This document shows positions 1-7,291 of a stretch of DNA of 15,051 nucleotides, piece after piece. Made by a program: the position numbers and the translations under genes. Below the pieces are notes generated by a model. The model did no database searches. It was not told where the DNA came from and saw only the letters and a program-made list of their open reading frames with translations. The DNA comes from Candidatus Heimdallarchaeota archaeon (GTDB taxonomy: Archaea > Asgardarchaeota > Heimdallarchaeia > Hodarchaeales > LC-3). Location of the stretch: assembly GCA_027364495.1 (NCBI GenBank), contig DAHXPE010000383.1, positions 1 to 15,051 of the forward strand, read 5' to 3'. Within the stretch, counting starts at the first letter, position 1. Every line of letters starts with the position of its first letter.

Positions 1-139
1 TATTCCATGTATCTCTTATATTGAATTTCTTACCTATTTTGGACCAAAAATCATGCCAATTTTGGCCATAAACTCCGTTAATAGAACGATTATTGGTTGG
101 ATCTCCATAAGTTGCTATTGTACTTAATAAAAATGCTAA
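1..139 (-). pseudogene. Remnant of a second thiamine-binding protein gene (partial at window edge)
   Basis: Read on the minus strand from 139 to 1, the DNA encodes an open frame beginning LAFLLSTIATYGD and continuing through NWHDFWSKIGKKFNI. This is clearly homologous to residues 200-244 of the neighbouring thiamine-binding protein (GFLLWTISTYGD, QNWHTFWQKLGKKFTI). The frame has no start codon: a TGA lies directly before the first Leu codon and overlaps the end of the neighbouring gene, which uses another frame. The N-terminal ~200 residues expected of the family are therefore missing. The rest of the fragment runs off the left edge, so its 3' end cannot be judged. DNA identity to the intact copy is only moderate, so this is an old paralogue rather than a recent duplication or simple assembly repeat. 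Confidence 0.8.
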
Positions 140-1239
140 TCATTTAATTGTACAATCTTATTGGGATCAGGAATACCTGATTGTTTAAAACATGCTGGAA
201 TTGTTGCTTTGGTATTAGCAGGATATAGCCATTGACTTGTTGGTATTTCATTTTGAACATTTTTACTTAAAAACCAACCTACAAACTTATTAGCCAAAAA
301 TTGGTTAGGAGAATTTTTAACAATACCCATACCTTCTATTTGAAACCAAGCAGAAGAATTAAGCTGTGTTTCATTGACAAAAGAGGTTATGAGGGTTGAA
401 GAGGAAGAAATATGATTAATACAATAATCATATGCAGGAGTTGTGGTATAAGATACGACCATTAATTTTCCATTCGCAGAATTAGAATAAATATTGTAAG
501 CATCCTCATAATTAGGGGCGATTGTAAATTTTTTCCCTAATTTTTGCCAAAAAGTATGCCAATTTTGAGATAAAAATCCATTTAGGAAAATACCTTCAGA
601 TAAATCACCATAGGTAGATATCGTCCAAAGAAGAAAGCCCAATCCTAAAGTACTTGTCTCAGGATTTTCGATAACAATTTTGGATGATAAAGTGGAATTA
701 ATCAAATCATTAAGAGTAAAATTGTGTAAAAAAGGGTACATAGAGCTCGATAGACGCGAATTATTATAATTTAATCCTATTACACCATAATCATACGGTA
801 TCAAATTATTATTTGGTCCCATATTTATAACTAAATTTTGATTCAGATTATTCAATACAGATTGGTTAGTGTAAGGTTCAAACATTGCAGAAGCATTGAA
901 TGCATTGAATGCATTTTCTAATGCATTATCAATTCCGATAACCACATCAGCTTTTGGATTTGTTTTTTCTTTGATTAATTGATTCATTAAGGCATAAGCA
1001 TCTGAAAATCTTACTATTGTGATTTTATCTTTGCTTATTCCTGAATAGGCAGAGAAATTCCCTGCAATGTCATAGTATGGATTATTCATTAAATTTTTGT
1101 ATGTATAAATGGTTAAGGTACCAGATTGAGTATTTTCAGCCTGTATTGAAATGTTCATATTGAAATTACTAGTAAAGGATGGTATTAATAGTATAAGAAT
1201 AATAAAAATCACTAAAAATGTCATTTTTGTAATTTTCAA
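136..1239 (-). CDS. thiB: Thiamine ABC transporter substrate-binding protein (TbpA/ThiB family)
   Basis: Predicted extracytoplasmic receptor that captures thiamine (or its phosphates) for an ABC importer. Residues 7-25 form a hydrophobic signal/anchor segment and the mature part begins near residue 35. Family signatures include LTIYTYKNL (42-50), KADVVIGIDN (96-105), ENPETSTLGLGFLLW (191-205), DAYNIY (246-251), VVSYTTTPAY (261-270) and IPTSQWLYPA, all recognisable in bacterial TbpA. The start is TTG at 1239, supported by a Shine-Dalgarno-like GGAAGGT 8 nt upstream; ATG codon 6 is the alternative. The protein stops soon after PDPNKIVQLND, whereas E. coli TbpA continues by roughly 20 residues into a C-terminal helix, so the end may be truncated. 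It is divergent from thiR. No permease or ATPase gene is in the window. The ligand is inferred from family resemblance and the neighbouring regulator. Confidence 0.88.
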   Translation of the reverse strand: MKITKMTFLVIFIILILLIPSFTSNFNMNISIQAENTQSGTLTIYTYKNLMNNPYYDIAGNFSAYSGISKDKITIVRFSDAYALMNQLIKEKTNPKADVVIGIDNALENAFNAFNASAMFEPYTNQSVLNNLNQNLVINMGPNNNLIPYDYGVIGLNYNNSRLSSSMYPFLHNFTLNDLINSTLSSKIVIENPETSTLGLGFLLWTISTYGDLSEGIFLNGFLSQNWHTFWQKLGKKFTIAPNYEDAYNIYSNSANGKLMVVSYTTTPAYDYCINHISSSSTLITSFVNETQLNSSAWFQIEGMGIVKNSPNQFLANKFVGWFLSKNVQNEIPTSQWLYPANTKATIPACFKQSGIPDPNKIVQLND

Positions 1240-1247
1240 GGGTCATT

Positions 1248-1254
1248 ACCTTCC
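1248..1254 (-). promoter_or_regulatory. Shine-Dalgarno-like site deciding the thiB start
   Basis: GGAAGGT on the minus strand lies 8 nt before the TTG at 1239. An ATG between them (minus strand, about 1246) is out of frame. The site therefore favours the TTG start and implies a leadered mRNA, unlike several other genes here that look leaderless. Confidence 0.5.
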
Positions 1255-1295
1255 AAATAAGCAAAATTTTTAGGTTTTAAATTGAATTTGATGAA

Positions 1296-1310
1296 TTATA
1301 ATAGCTATAA
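1296..1310. promoter_or_regulatory. Candidate operator/promoter palindrome between thiB and thiR
   Basis: TTATAATAGCTATAA is an inverted repeat with 5-bp arms (TTATA/TATAA) around ATAGC, and it contains the perfect 8-bp palindrome ATAGCTAT. It lies roughly midway in the 164-bp divergent intergenic region, about 57 nt from the thiB start and 94 nt from the thiR start. It could contain the thiB TATA box, or be a ThiR binding site. In an AT-rich region such a repeat can occur by chance, so this is only a candidate. Confidence 0.3.
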
Positions 1311-1317
1311 GAGGGGA

Positions 1318-1327
1318 TTATAAAATA
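1318..1327 (+). promoter_or_regulatory. Candidate TATA box for thiR
   Basis: TTATAAAATA matches the archaeal TATA-box type. Transcription would start near 1345-1350 and leave a leader of about 55 nt before the TTG at 1404. It sits only 8 bp from the candidate palindrome, so binding there could affect both divergent promoters. Confidence 0.4.
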
Positions 1328-1403
1328 GTTATTTGATTAATAATTAGTTCAATAAAAAAAGAATAGGAAGTCTTGCAAAATTAGAACTCCTTGCGAATGG
1401 ACT

Positions 1404-2357
1404 TTGTCAGATTTTGTACCTAAAATAAGAAGAGAATTAGTCAAGGAATTACACGACAATAGAGGGTATAACCAAAAAGAAATTGCTAAAATTCTTGGTA
1501 TTAGTCAACCCCGAGTCTCTCAATATCTTAGTGTGGAAAAAAAGCAGATTAGAAATATGAGTACGCAACAATTTCAACTTTTAGAAGACCAACTTGAACC
1601 GATTGTTAGCCAAACTGTTAAAAATATTGTGAAAACTTTAGATAATGGAAAAAAAACTGCTGAAACCATACCTATAATCTGCTATAGCTGTAGAGAACTC
1701 CGTATGGGAAGTGCACTATGTACACTCCATAGATACGATTATTCGGATTTGAATGATGTTATTGATAATGAAAAAAATTGTGATCTCTGCCTGAAATGGC
1801 CAAAAGTCCAAAGTACTCTCACTGAACCAGAAGAATCTCTGGGTTCGCGACTCAATACACTCAAAACTCTTGAAACAATATCCAGTTTGTTAATACTAAA
1901 ATTGACTTTTCCAGATTTTATTCCTGAAATTGGTGCTCAATTATGTTTAATATCGGTATCTACTAATAAAAATTCTCTTCAAGATGTAGCCGGATTCCCA
2001 GGACGAATTATTCAAGTTCAAGGGAGAGCTAAAATCGTCTCAAGGCCAGAATTTAATGCTAGTAAAACAACTGGGAAATTTTTGCTTGATGTTCGAAATC
2101 TCAATAGTAAAATAGCTTCTGTACTATCTATTAAAAATCTAAATGATCGAGAATTTGAGAATAAATTAGTCCAAAAAGGATATTTGATTATTGAAACTGA
2201 ATCTATTGATACTGTTGGTTTTGAAAATCAAATCACAGAGAAAAATTTTTCAAACACATCTAAAATAGCTATTTTGGATACAGGATCTTCTGGTTATGAA
2301 TCTATTTCCTATTTATTTGTAGAAAATATAGTTGATTTAATAGATGTGTTTGATTAA
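1404..2357 (+). CDS. thiR: ThiR-type thiamine regulator: XRE-like HTH, Cys-rich linker, ThiN-like domain
   Basis: Predicted DNA-binding repressor of thiamine genes that senses thiamine phosphates. Residues 22-45 form a helix-turn-helix (NQKEIAKILGISQPRVSQYL). Residues 93-129 hold five cysteines, C93-x2-C96, C106 and C126-x2-C129, a possible metal site. Residues ~150-315 resemble ThiN, the archaeal thiamine-phosphate synthase domain, with IPEIG, the hallmark DVAGFPGRI (194-202), PEFNASKTTGKF and DTGSSGYES. HTH-ThiN fusions are the known archaeal ThiR family, in which the domain is a ligand sensor rather than an enzyme. Divergent pairing with a thiamine-binding protein supports this. The start is TTG; an ATG at 1397 opens only a 9-codon frame in another phase, and the in-frame sequence is open back to 1356, so the start is uncertain. 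It converges on nadB with a 10-bp gap. Confidence 0.85.
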   Translation: MSDFVPKIRRELVKELHDNRGYNQKEIAKILGISQPRVSQYLSVEKKQIRNMSTQQFQLLEDQLEPIVSQTVKNIVKTLDNGKKTAETIPIICYSCRELRMGSALCTLHRYDYSDLNDVIDNEKNCDLCLKWPKVQSTLTEPEESLGSRLNTLKTLETISSLLILKLTFPDFIPEIGAQLCLISVSTNKNSLQDVAGFPGRIIQVQGRAKIVSRPEFNASKTTGKFLLDVRNLNSKIASVLSIKNLNDREFENKLVQKGYLIIETESIDTVGFENQITEKNFSNTSKIAILDTGSSGYESISYLFVENIVDLIDVFD

Positions 2358-2367
2358 TTGAAAATTA

Positions 2368-4014
2368 TCATTCTAATGTCATAAACGGATGACTTTTGTG
2401 ATACTCGTAAGTTTTAGAGCCAAGATTTAACTTTAATACACTTGGATATATTTCTTTTTCTTTTTCTGGGTAGTCAATATTGAAATGAATCCCTCGAGAT
2501 TCCTTTCTTTCTTTAGCAGAACGTACAATTAGTTCAGCAACATCACAAAGATTCCTTAATTCAATTAAATCAGAATTGAGTTTATGAGTGTAAAAGACTT
2601 CACTAATTTCATTTTTTATTAACATAATTCGTTTTAATGCTCTTTCAAGACGTTTATTGCTACGTACAATTCCAACGTAATTATTCATTGTTAATCGTAA
2701 TTCATCCCAATTTTGGCTGATAAGTACCTTTTCATCACTTTCAGGAGTAATAAAAGTTGCACTTTGTGTAAAATCTTCCCATTTATGAATTTTCTCGATC
2801 TTTTCACCCATATTAATTGTTTGAATAATATCTTTGGAGAGGGAATCAGCAAAAACTAATGCTTCCAGAAGTGAATTGCTAGCTAATCTATTAGCTCCAT
2901 GTAAACCACTACAACTTATTTCCCCAACTGCATAAACATTTTCAAGATCTGTACGGCCATGTAAGTCAATTATAACACCACCACAAAAGTAATGCGCCGC
3001 AGGTACTACTGGGATCGGTTCTTTTGTAAAATCAATCCCCATTTCCAGTAACCGAGAATGAATTCCTGGAAATCGTTCAATCAAAAACGCACTCTTCTGA
3101 TGAGTGATATCTAAGTAGACACACTCAGCGCCAGTTGATTTTAATTCTGAATCAATAGCTCTAGCAACAATATCTCTAGGTGCAAGCTCAGCTCTTGAAT
3201 CATATTTATCCATGAACCTATTACCAGCTTTATCAATGAGTTTAGCACCTTCGCCTCGTAAGGCCTCAGAAATAAGAAAGGTGCTTGGTCTTGCTTTAGG
3301 ATTATAGACACATGTGGGATGAAATTGAGTGAATTCAATATTTCCAATACTTGCCCCAGCTCGAGCAGCCATTGCCATTCCATCACCAGTTGCTATATTT
3401 GGGTTCGAAGTTATTTGATAGACTTTACCAGCTCCACCTGTTGCTAGAACTGTCTTTTTCGATGCAATGCTATAAATTTCATTACTTGTTCTATTTAAAA
3501 CAAAGCAACCAATTACTTCTCCATTGGTATTTTTAATAAGATCAATTCCTATTTGGTTCTCTATAATCTGTAAATTTGTAAATTGTTCACAGTAACCAAG
3601 GACAGCTCTTTCTATTTCGCGACCAGTTAAATCGCTTGCATGAATGACCCGACGTTTAGAATGCCCACCTTCTTTGCCTAAGTCTAAAGAACCATTTTCA
3701 TTATGACTAAATTTGACACCTATTTCCATTAATTCCTTAATTCTCTCAGGTCCATTTCTAATAACAAAATTCACAGTTTTTCTATCGCATAGTCCATCTC
3801 CTGCAATTAAAGTGTCATTAACATGGGATTCAAAAGAATCATCTGGAGAAACAACTGATGCAATACCTCCTTGAGCATAATTAGTATTACTTTCAGTTCT
3901 TTCTTTCTTTGTTACAAGAATAATGTTAAGATTTTCTTTCGCAAGTTTCCAGGCAACGGTTAAACCAGCTATACCTGATCCAATAATAAGTACATCACAA
4001 ATTTTGTTGTCCAT
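2368..4014 (-). CDS. nadB: L-aspartate oxidase
   Basis: FAD-dependent oxidation of L-aspartate to iminoaspartate, the first step of de novo NAD synthesis; the product is used by quinolinate synthase NadA. At 548 residues it has normal family length. Visible motifs: FAD-binding GSGIAG (12-17), NYAQGGIASV (45-54), EGGHSKRRVIHASDLTGREIE (115-135), ATGGAG (191-196), the active-site region FTQFHPT (228-234), RGEGAKL (253-259), AELAPRDIVARAI (275-287), PAAHYFCGGV (338-347) and GEISCSGLHGANRLASNSLLE (364-384). The fumarate reductase/succinate dehydrogenase flavoprotein fold is shared, but the EGGHSKRR and HGANRLASN contexts are NadB-like. The start is ATG without a clear Shine-Dalgarno. The gene is last of a leftward set after a 50-codon ORF. 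Neither nadA nor nadC is in the window. Confidence 0.95.
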   Translation of the reverse strand: MDNKICDVLIIGSGIAGLTVAWKLAKENLNIILVTKKERTESNTNYAQGGIASVVSPDDSFESHVNDTLIAGDGLCDRKTVNFVIRNGPERIKELMEIGVKFSHNENGSLDLGKEGGHSKRRVIHASDLTGREIERAVLGYCEQFTNLQIIENQIGIDLIKNTNGEVIGCFVLNRTSNEIYSIASKKTVLATGGAGKVYQITSNPNIATGDGMAMAARAGASIGNIEFTQFHPTCVYNPKARPSTFLISEALRGEGAKLIDKAGNRFMDKYDSRAELAPRDIVARAIDSELKSTGAECVYLDITHQKSAFLIERFPGIHSRLLEMGIDFTKEPIPVVPAAHYFCGGVIIDLHGRTDLENVYAVGEISCSGLHGANRLASNSLLEALVFADSLSKDIIQTINMGEKIEKIHKWEDFTQSATFITPESDEKVLISQNWDELRLTMNNYVGIVRSNKRLERALKRIMLIKNEISEVFYTHKLNSDLIELRNLCDVAELIVRSAKERKESRGIHFNIDYPEKEKEIYPSVLKLNLGSKTYEYHKSHPFMTLE

Positions 4015-4042
4015 AATCTAACTCAATTTATTTTGTTGTTTT

Positions 4043-4195
4043 TTAATATTTTATTTTTAGTTTTTTAAATTTATCAAACAAATTAGCGATACGAATTAAT
4101 CTATCAATAATATGTCTTGGTTCTCCACTTCGGCTCAATTGACGTCCTTCTGGAGACATCGGAAATACTAATTTAACAAAATCTTTAGCTTCCAT
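4043..4195 (-). CDS. Small hypothetical protein, 50 residues
   Basis: A short open frame begins MEAKDFVKLVFPMSPEGR, continues with SRSGEPRHIIDRLIRI, and ends in a Lys-rich tail (KKLKIKY). An AGGA Shine-Dalgarno-like element lies 6 nt before the ATG. It fits the gap between the 615-residue protein gene (43 bp upstream) and nadB (28 bp downstream), all on the same strand, so it is probably co-transcribed. Composition is protein-like: a mixed, charged, probably helical C-terminal half, no transmembrane segment and no cysteines. I do not recognise a family. It may be a small DNA/RNA-binding or partner protein, but no function is shown. Coding status rests on ribosome-binding-site position, snug fit and composition. 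Confidence 0.55.
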   Translation of the reverse strand: MEAKDFVKLVFPMSPEGRQLSRSGEPRHIIDRLIRIANLFDKFKKLKIKY

Positions 4196-4238
4196 TTTTA
4201 TTCCTGCTTAGAAACTATAATGAAAATGATTATTAAGT

Positions 4239-6086
4239 TTAAGATAGAAATTCTTCTTGAAATTCAAACAGCAAATCATCTAATGTTCGTTGCCATCTGT
4301 TAGCGTCTCCGATGACAAATTTTACTTCTATATTATGATCATCTGCTAATTTATTTAATGTAGACACTAATTCAAATGGATCCATGCTTACTAACTCCTC
4401 TATTGATCTTATTTCTGTTAATGAAAGTAGATATGCTTCATTATCAGTGAAAAGAGCCAAAGAATTTTTACTTAACAAAAGAAATCCAATATATTTTTGG
4501 AGCTGATATACTTGATCTATTTCTATCAGACCATTTTTAATATCTTCATAAAATCCATGGTAGGTAAAAAAATCTTTAATTGATAATATATTCTTTGACG
4601 ATAAATAGTAAGATTGTCGATCATTTAAATATTTAATATCAGTAATCAAATGAGTACCACTTCTAATAGGTGGATATTCATCAGTAAATATTTCACTTTT
4701 TTCTAATTCAATTTGAATTTCATTTGTTCCAACTGTGGAGAGATCTATTTTTGTATCTATCTCCCCATGGAGGCCTGGCGTCAAATATTTTCCATTTATT
4801 ATGACTTTGGATCCAGTTGTTACTTGTGCTTTAACATGATAGCTTGTGTCAAAGGTTTTTATTACTTTAAGGGGCTTTTTGATAAAATTAAAGGATAATT
4901 TACCAATATCACATTCAATAAATCGGGATTCACGTGCTGTCCCAAATTCATTTTGAACAACTATTTCAATTTCGTTTATACCTATACGAATAGGGTAATC
5001 ATAGGTAAATTCACCAATATTCTGATAGCCTTGTATTGGCGTAAGTGGAACTTTATTGCCATCAATTACAATTTCAGAATTTATACCTGCCCAACCTTTA
5101 ATTAATTGAAATTTTTTGTTTGAAATTAAATCCTCAACTGGATAATCCCAAACAAATAAAGGTTTATCAGCGATTTTTGTTATTAAAATTCTTTCATCAT
5201 GTGACATAGTTCCTGATGTCAAAGTGAAAGCAATTTCATTATCTCCATCCTTTAAATTGATGTCTTCTGAAAACTTGCCTTTTTTAGTAATTATTTCTTT
5301 ACCATTAATCAATAAAGTAGCTTTAGAATCTGTTTTACCATCAATAGTTATTCTATTATTTGACGTTTTATTGTCTAATGCTGGAATAGTCACATCTAGG
5401 GGAATTGTTCTTTCATCACGGGTTATTTTAAAAGATTTGGTTATTTTAATTGGTTTTAATTCGATGGGAGAAGAATCAAAACTTCCTTTAATTGAAAAAA
5501 TTGAGTAGGATGAATTGAATTTAGGAGTACCAGAGCCACCAACAATATCAATAAGAGAATAAGAACCAAATTCAAGGTTAAAAGGCATTAAAAAGTTATT
5601 AGAGGCATCTGGAACGATATTATATAACTTATCTTTTATCGTTAATTCAAAAGGAACTGAAGATTTTCCTGAAATCCACAATGTAGGGTAGGGTATGGTA
5701 ATATCTTTAACAGGAAATTTCATTTGAAAAGGGACTTCTTCAGCTAATTTTTGACTAATAGGTTTAATTCCATCAGTCAATTCTCCTTCAAGCGATAAAT
5801 GGTCAACAGAGCCATCTTTAGTACGAAGTACGATGACAACTTGCCAAACACCAGCCAGTTCTTTCTCATGTACAGGTAAGGTCCAATTCCTATTAATTTT
5901 TCCTGGTTTTGCCCAGCCACCATAAAATGATGAACCAACGCCATCTGGTCTCATTAAAACGATATTAAATTGACCAAAATTTTCAAATTGACAGCTTAAA
6001 ATAACTGGCAGATAGAGAAATTTCTTCTGGTCATCAAGATTTTCCGATTTATCGGCCGTTAGAAAATATGCCTTCAATACGATCAA
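4239..6086 (-). CDS. Hypothetical protein: Ig-like/glucodextranase-B-like repeats plus helical DUF4332-like C-terminus
   Basis: A 615-residue protein of unknown role. Residues ~30-105 look like a beta-sandwich (ELAGVWQVVIVL). Residues ~130-220 are another beta-rich block. Three Ig-like repeats of the glucodextranase-B/Big type follow, at ~242-300, ~318-388 and ~412-462; each has a short 'xxINGK/IDGNK' hairpin and ends in 'GxNEIxIxL' (GDNEIAFTL, GINEIEIVV, GTNEIQIEL). Residues ~485-605 are helical, with SIEELVSMDPFELV and NRWQRTLDDLL, which resemble helix-hairpin-helix DUF4332 domains. Ig-like repeats normally mark surface proteins, but I see no signal peptide, no transmembrane helix and no anchor. 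The start is TTG at 6086, with another in-frame TTG three codons later. It is divergent from the 280-residue gene and upstream of the 50-codon ORF and nadB. Confidence 0.8.
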   Translation of the reverse strand: MIVLKAYFLTADKSENLDDQKKFLYLPVILSCQFENFGQFNIVLMRPDGVGSSFYGGWAKPGKINRNWTLPVHEKELAGVWQVVIVLRTKDGSVDHLSLEGELTDGIKPISQKLAEEVPFQMKFPVKDITIPYPTLWISGKSSVPFELTIKDKLYNIVPDASNNFLMPFNLEFGSYSLIDIVGGSGTPKFNSSYSIFSIKGSFDSSPIELKPIKITKSFKITRDERTIPLDVTIPALDNKTSNNRITIDGKTDSKATLLINGKEIITKKGKFSEDINLKDGDNEIAFTLTSGTMSHDERILITKIADKPLFVWDYPVEDLISNKKFQLIKGWAGINSEIVIDGNKVPLTPIQGYQNIGEFTYDYPIRIGINEIEIVVQNEFGTARESRFIECDIGKLSFNFIKKPLKVIKTFDTSYHVKAQVTTGSKVIINGKYLTPGLHGEIDTKIDLSTVGTNEIQIELEKSEIFTDEYPPIRSGTHLITDIKYLNDRQSYYLSSKNILSIKDFFTYHGFYEDIKNGLIEIDQVYQLQKYIGFLLLSKNSLALFTDNEAYLLSLTEIRSIEELVSMDPFELVSTLNKLADDHNIEVKFVIGDANRWQRTLDDLLFEFQEEFLS

Positions 6087-6290
6087 ACTGTATAAATTTT
6101 CTCAAGATACTAATTTCGTTAAAATATTAATTTTTGTTTAGTTTTCATCTTTAAATATTATTTTTAATTTACAGAATTAATTTCTACATGACTGTAATAG
6201 ATGTAATTTTTTTCTTTAGGATATTATAATTTTATTCTCATAATTATAGATTGAACTTGTTACAGATTTTACTTGAAATTGTTCGTCTTG

Positions 6291-6309
6291 TAATATTTAA
6301 AAAATATTA
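6291..6309. repeat. Perfect A/T palindrome (8-bp arms, 3-nt loop)
   Basis: TAATATTT and AAATATTA are perfect inverted arms separated by AAA, 85 bp upstream of the start at 6394. It could be an operator. Being all A/T in an AT-rich region, it may also be chance. Confidence 0.3.
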
Positions 6310-6368
6310 TCTTTGATTTTTAAACTGACTTTCAATAGCGTTAAAACTTATAATCAAATTATAATTTA

Positions 6369-6376
6369 TTTTAAAT
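6369..6376 (+). promoter_or_regulatory. Candidate TATA box for the 280-residue protein gene
   Basis: TTTTAAAT is centred about 22 nt upstream of the ATG at 6394, and no Shine-Dalgarno is visible before that ATG. This spacing suggests a leaderless or nearly leaderless mRNA. Confidence 0.4.
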
Positions 6377-6393
6377 TTATTATGTGATTTTTT

Positions 6394-7236
6394 ATGGATC
6401 TTATTTCATACAATACTGAGGATTTAAGCTCATTACGACCTAATGATTATTTTTTTGAACCATCATCAAGAAAAATTTATCAATACCGTAATAAGGAGGG
6501 TAAAGCTATAATTGTTCGAGAAGTTGGAACTCAAAATATTTCAAAATTATTTAAAAACACCTTAAAGACTGTTTTAAAAGTCGAGGGTGGTTTTGATAAA
6601 TATCAAGTAATTAATATTTCGGATACTTCAATAACCCTGTTCAATGCTAATATTGGAGAAAGTTTTGAATTAGGTTTTGGTGATGCTTCTGATTCTATTG
6701 AGGTTATGCAAAATTCTTTCAAAAAAGGAGATGAAATTGTTGCAGAAGTATTCGATTACGACGAGATTAAAGAGATTATTAGTTTGTCTGTTACTAACGC
6801 ATCTGTAAGCCAAAATGAATCTATTATATCAGATGCTCAAGTATCAGAAGTTGAGCTTCAAAGGGTAAAAGAAATAGAGGAGAAAAAAGCTAAAAAAAGA
6901 CCTTTCGTTGAATCTGATCAAGCAAAACCAACACCTAAAGTTAGTCAGCCTATAGCTAAAACGCAATCAAAATCAGCTTCAGAAGAGAACAAAAAAGAAA
7001 AAGTGGTTGTTAAAAAAGAAGAAAAAAGAGTAGTAACCCCTTCAAAGATAGAAGAAAAAAAAGTAGTAACCCCTTCGAAGATAGAAGAAAAAAAAGTAGA
7101 AACTCCTCCAAAAAAGGAAGAAAAGAAAGAAACTAAAGAAGAGAAAAAAGAACGCGAGAAAAGAGAAAAAGAAGAACAGAAAGCTCGTGAAAAAACAGAA
7201 AAAGAAGCAAAAAAAGGAAAAAAGGAGAAAAAATAA
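6394..7236 (+). CDS. Hypothetical protein with a folded N-terminal part and a Lys/Glu-rich repetitive tail
   Basis: A 280-residue protein I do not firmly recognise. Residues 1-140 look folded and beta-rich. SSLRPNDYFF near residue 12 and the stretch from YQVINISDTSITLF through GESFELGF to KKGDEIVAEV and DEIKEIISL faintly echo the two domains of archaeal IF5A (an SH3-like start, and an OB fold with QVxxI...ETFELP...GxEVEY...KI). The hypusine-bearing loop (PGKHGSAK type) is absent, so it is not a normal IF5A. Residues ~155-280 are low complexity and highly charged, with 11-residue repeats VVTPSKIEEKK, VVTPSKIEEKK and VETPPKKEEKK, then a KE-rich, probably disordered or coiled tail. No signal or membrane segment is seen. 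The next gene has its own terminator and promoter before it. Confidence 0.75.
   Translation: MDLISYNTEDLSSLRPNDYFFEPSSRKIYQYRNKEGKAIIVREVGTQNISKLFKNTLKTVLKVEGGFDKYQVINISDTSITLFNANIGESFELGFGDASDSIEVMQNSFKKGDEIVAEVFDYDEIKEIISLSVTNASVSQNESIISDAQVSEVELQRVKEIEEKKAKKRPFVESDQAKPTPKVSQPIAKTQSKSASEENKKEKVVVKKEEKRVVTPSKIEEKKVVTPSKIEEKKVETPPKKEEKKETKEEKKEREKREKEEQKAREKTEKEAKKGKKEKK
7030..7128 (+). repeat. 33-bp tandem coding repeats (two near-identical copies, one degenerate)
   Basis: Units at 7030-7062 and 7063-7095 differ by a single base (TTCAAAG versus TTCGAAG). The unit at 7096-7128 is diverged. Each encodes 11 residues, so copy-number change would keep the frame. The near-identity of the first two units suggests recent duplication within the disordered tail. 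Confidence 0.85.
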
Positions 7237-7269
7237 TATTTTTCAATACTATAATTAGTTCTTGAATTC

Positions 7270-7277
7270 TTTTTTTT
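7270..7277 (+). terminator. T-tract terminator after the 280-residue protein gene
   Basis: A run of eight T about 34 nt after the stop codon fits an archaeal U-tract terminator. A separate TATA-like box for the helicase follows within 15 bp. Confidence 0.4.
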
Positions 7278-7291
7278 CAAACAACTAATCT

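Larger units (their letters stand above)
6087..6393. other. Divergent intergenic region, promoters only
   Basis: The 307 bp between two divergent genes is extremely AT-rich and contains no convincing ORF. It must hold promoters for both directions. The only distinct elements I can point to are the 19-bp A/T palindrome at 6291-6309 and the TATA-like box close to 6394. Confidence 0.6.

Noticed and set aside
1397..1423. ATG just before the thiR TTG start
   Set aside because: It opens a frame of only nine codons in another phase. A frameshift was considered, but the HTH protein is complete from the TTG.
2368..4014. Succinate dehydrogenase/fumarate reductase flavoprotein as an alternative identity
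   Set aside because: EGGHSKRRVIHA and LHGANRLASNSLLE contexts with 548 residues and no Fe-S subunit neighbour favour NadB.
5224..5508. Open frame of 94 codons on the plus strand
   Set aside because: It lies wholly opposite the Ig-like repeats of the 615-residue protein; no start signal and no recognisable domain.
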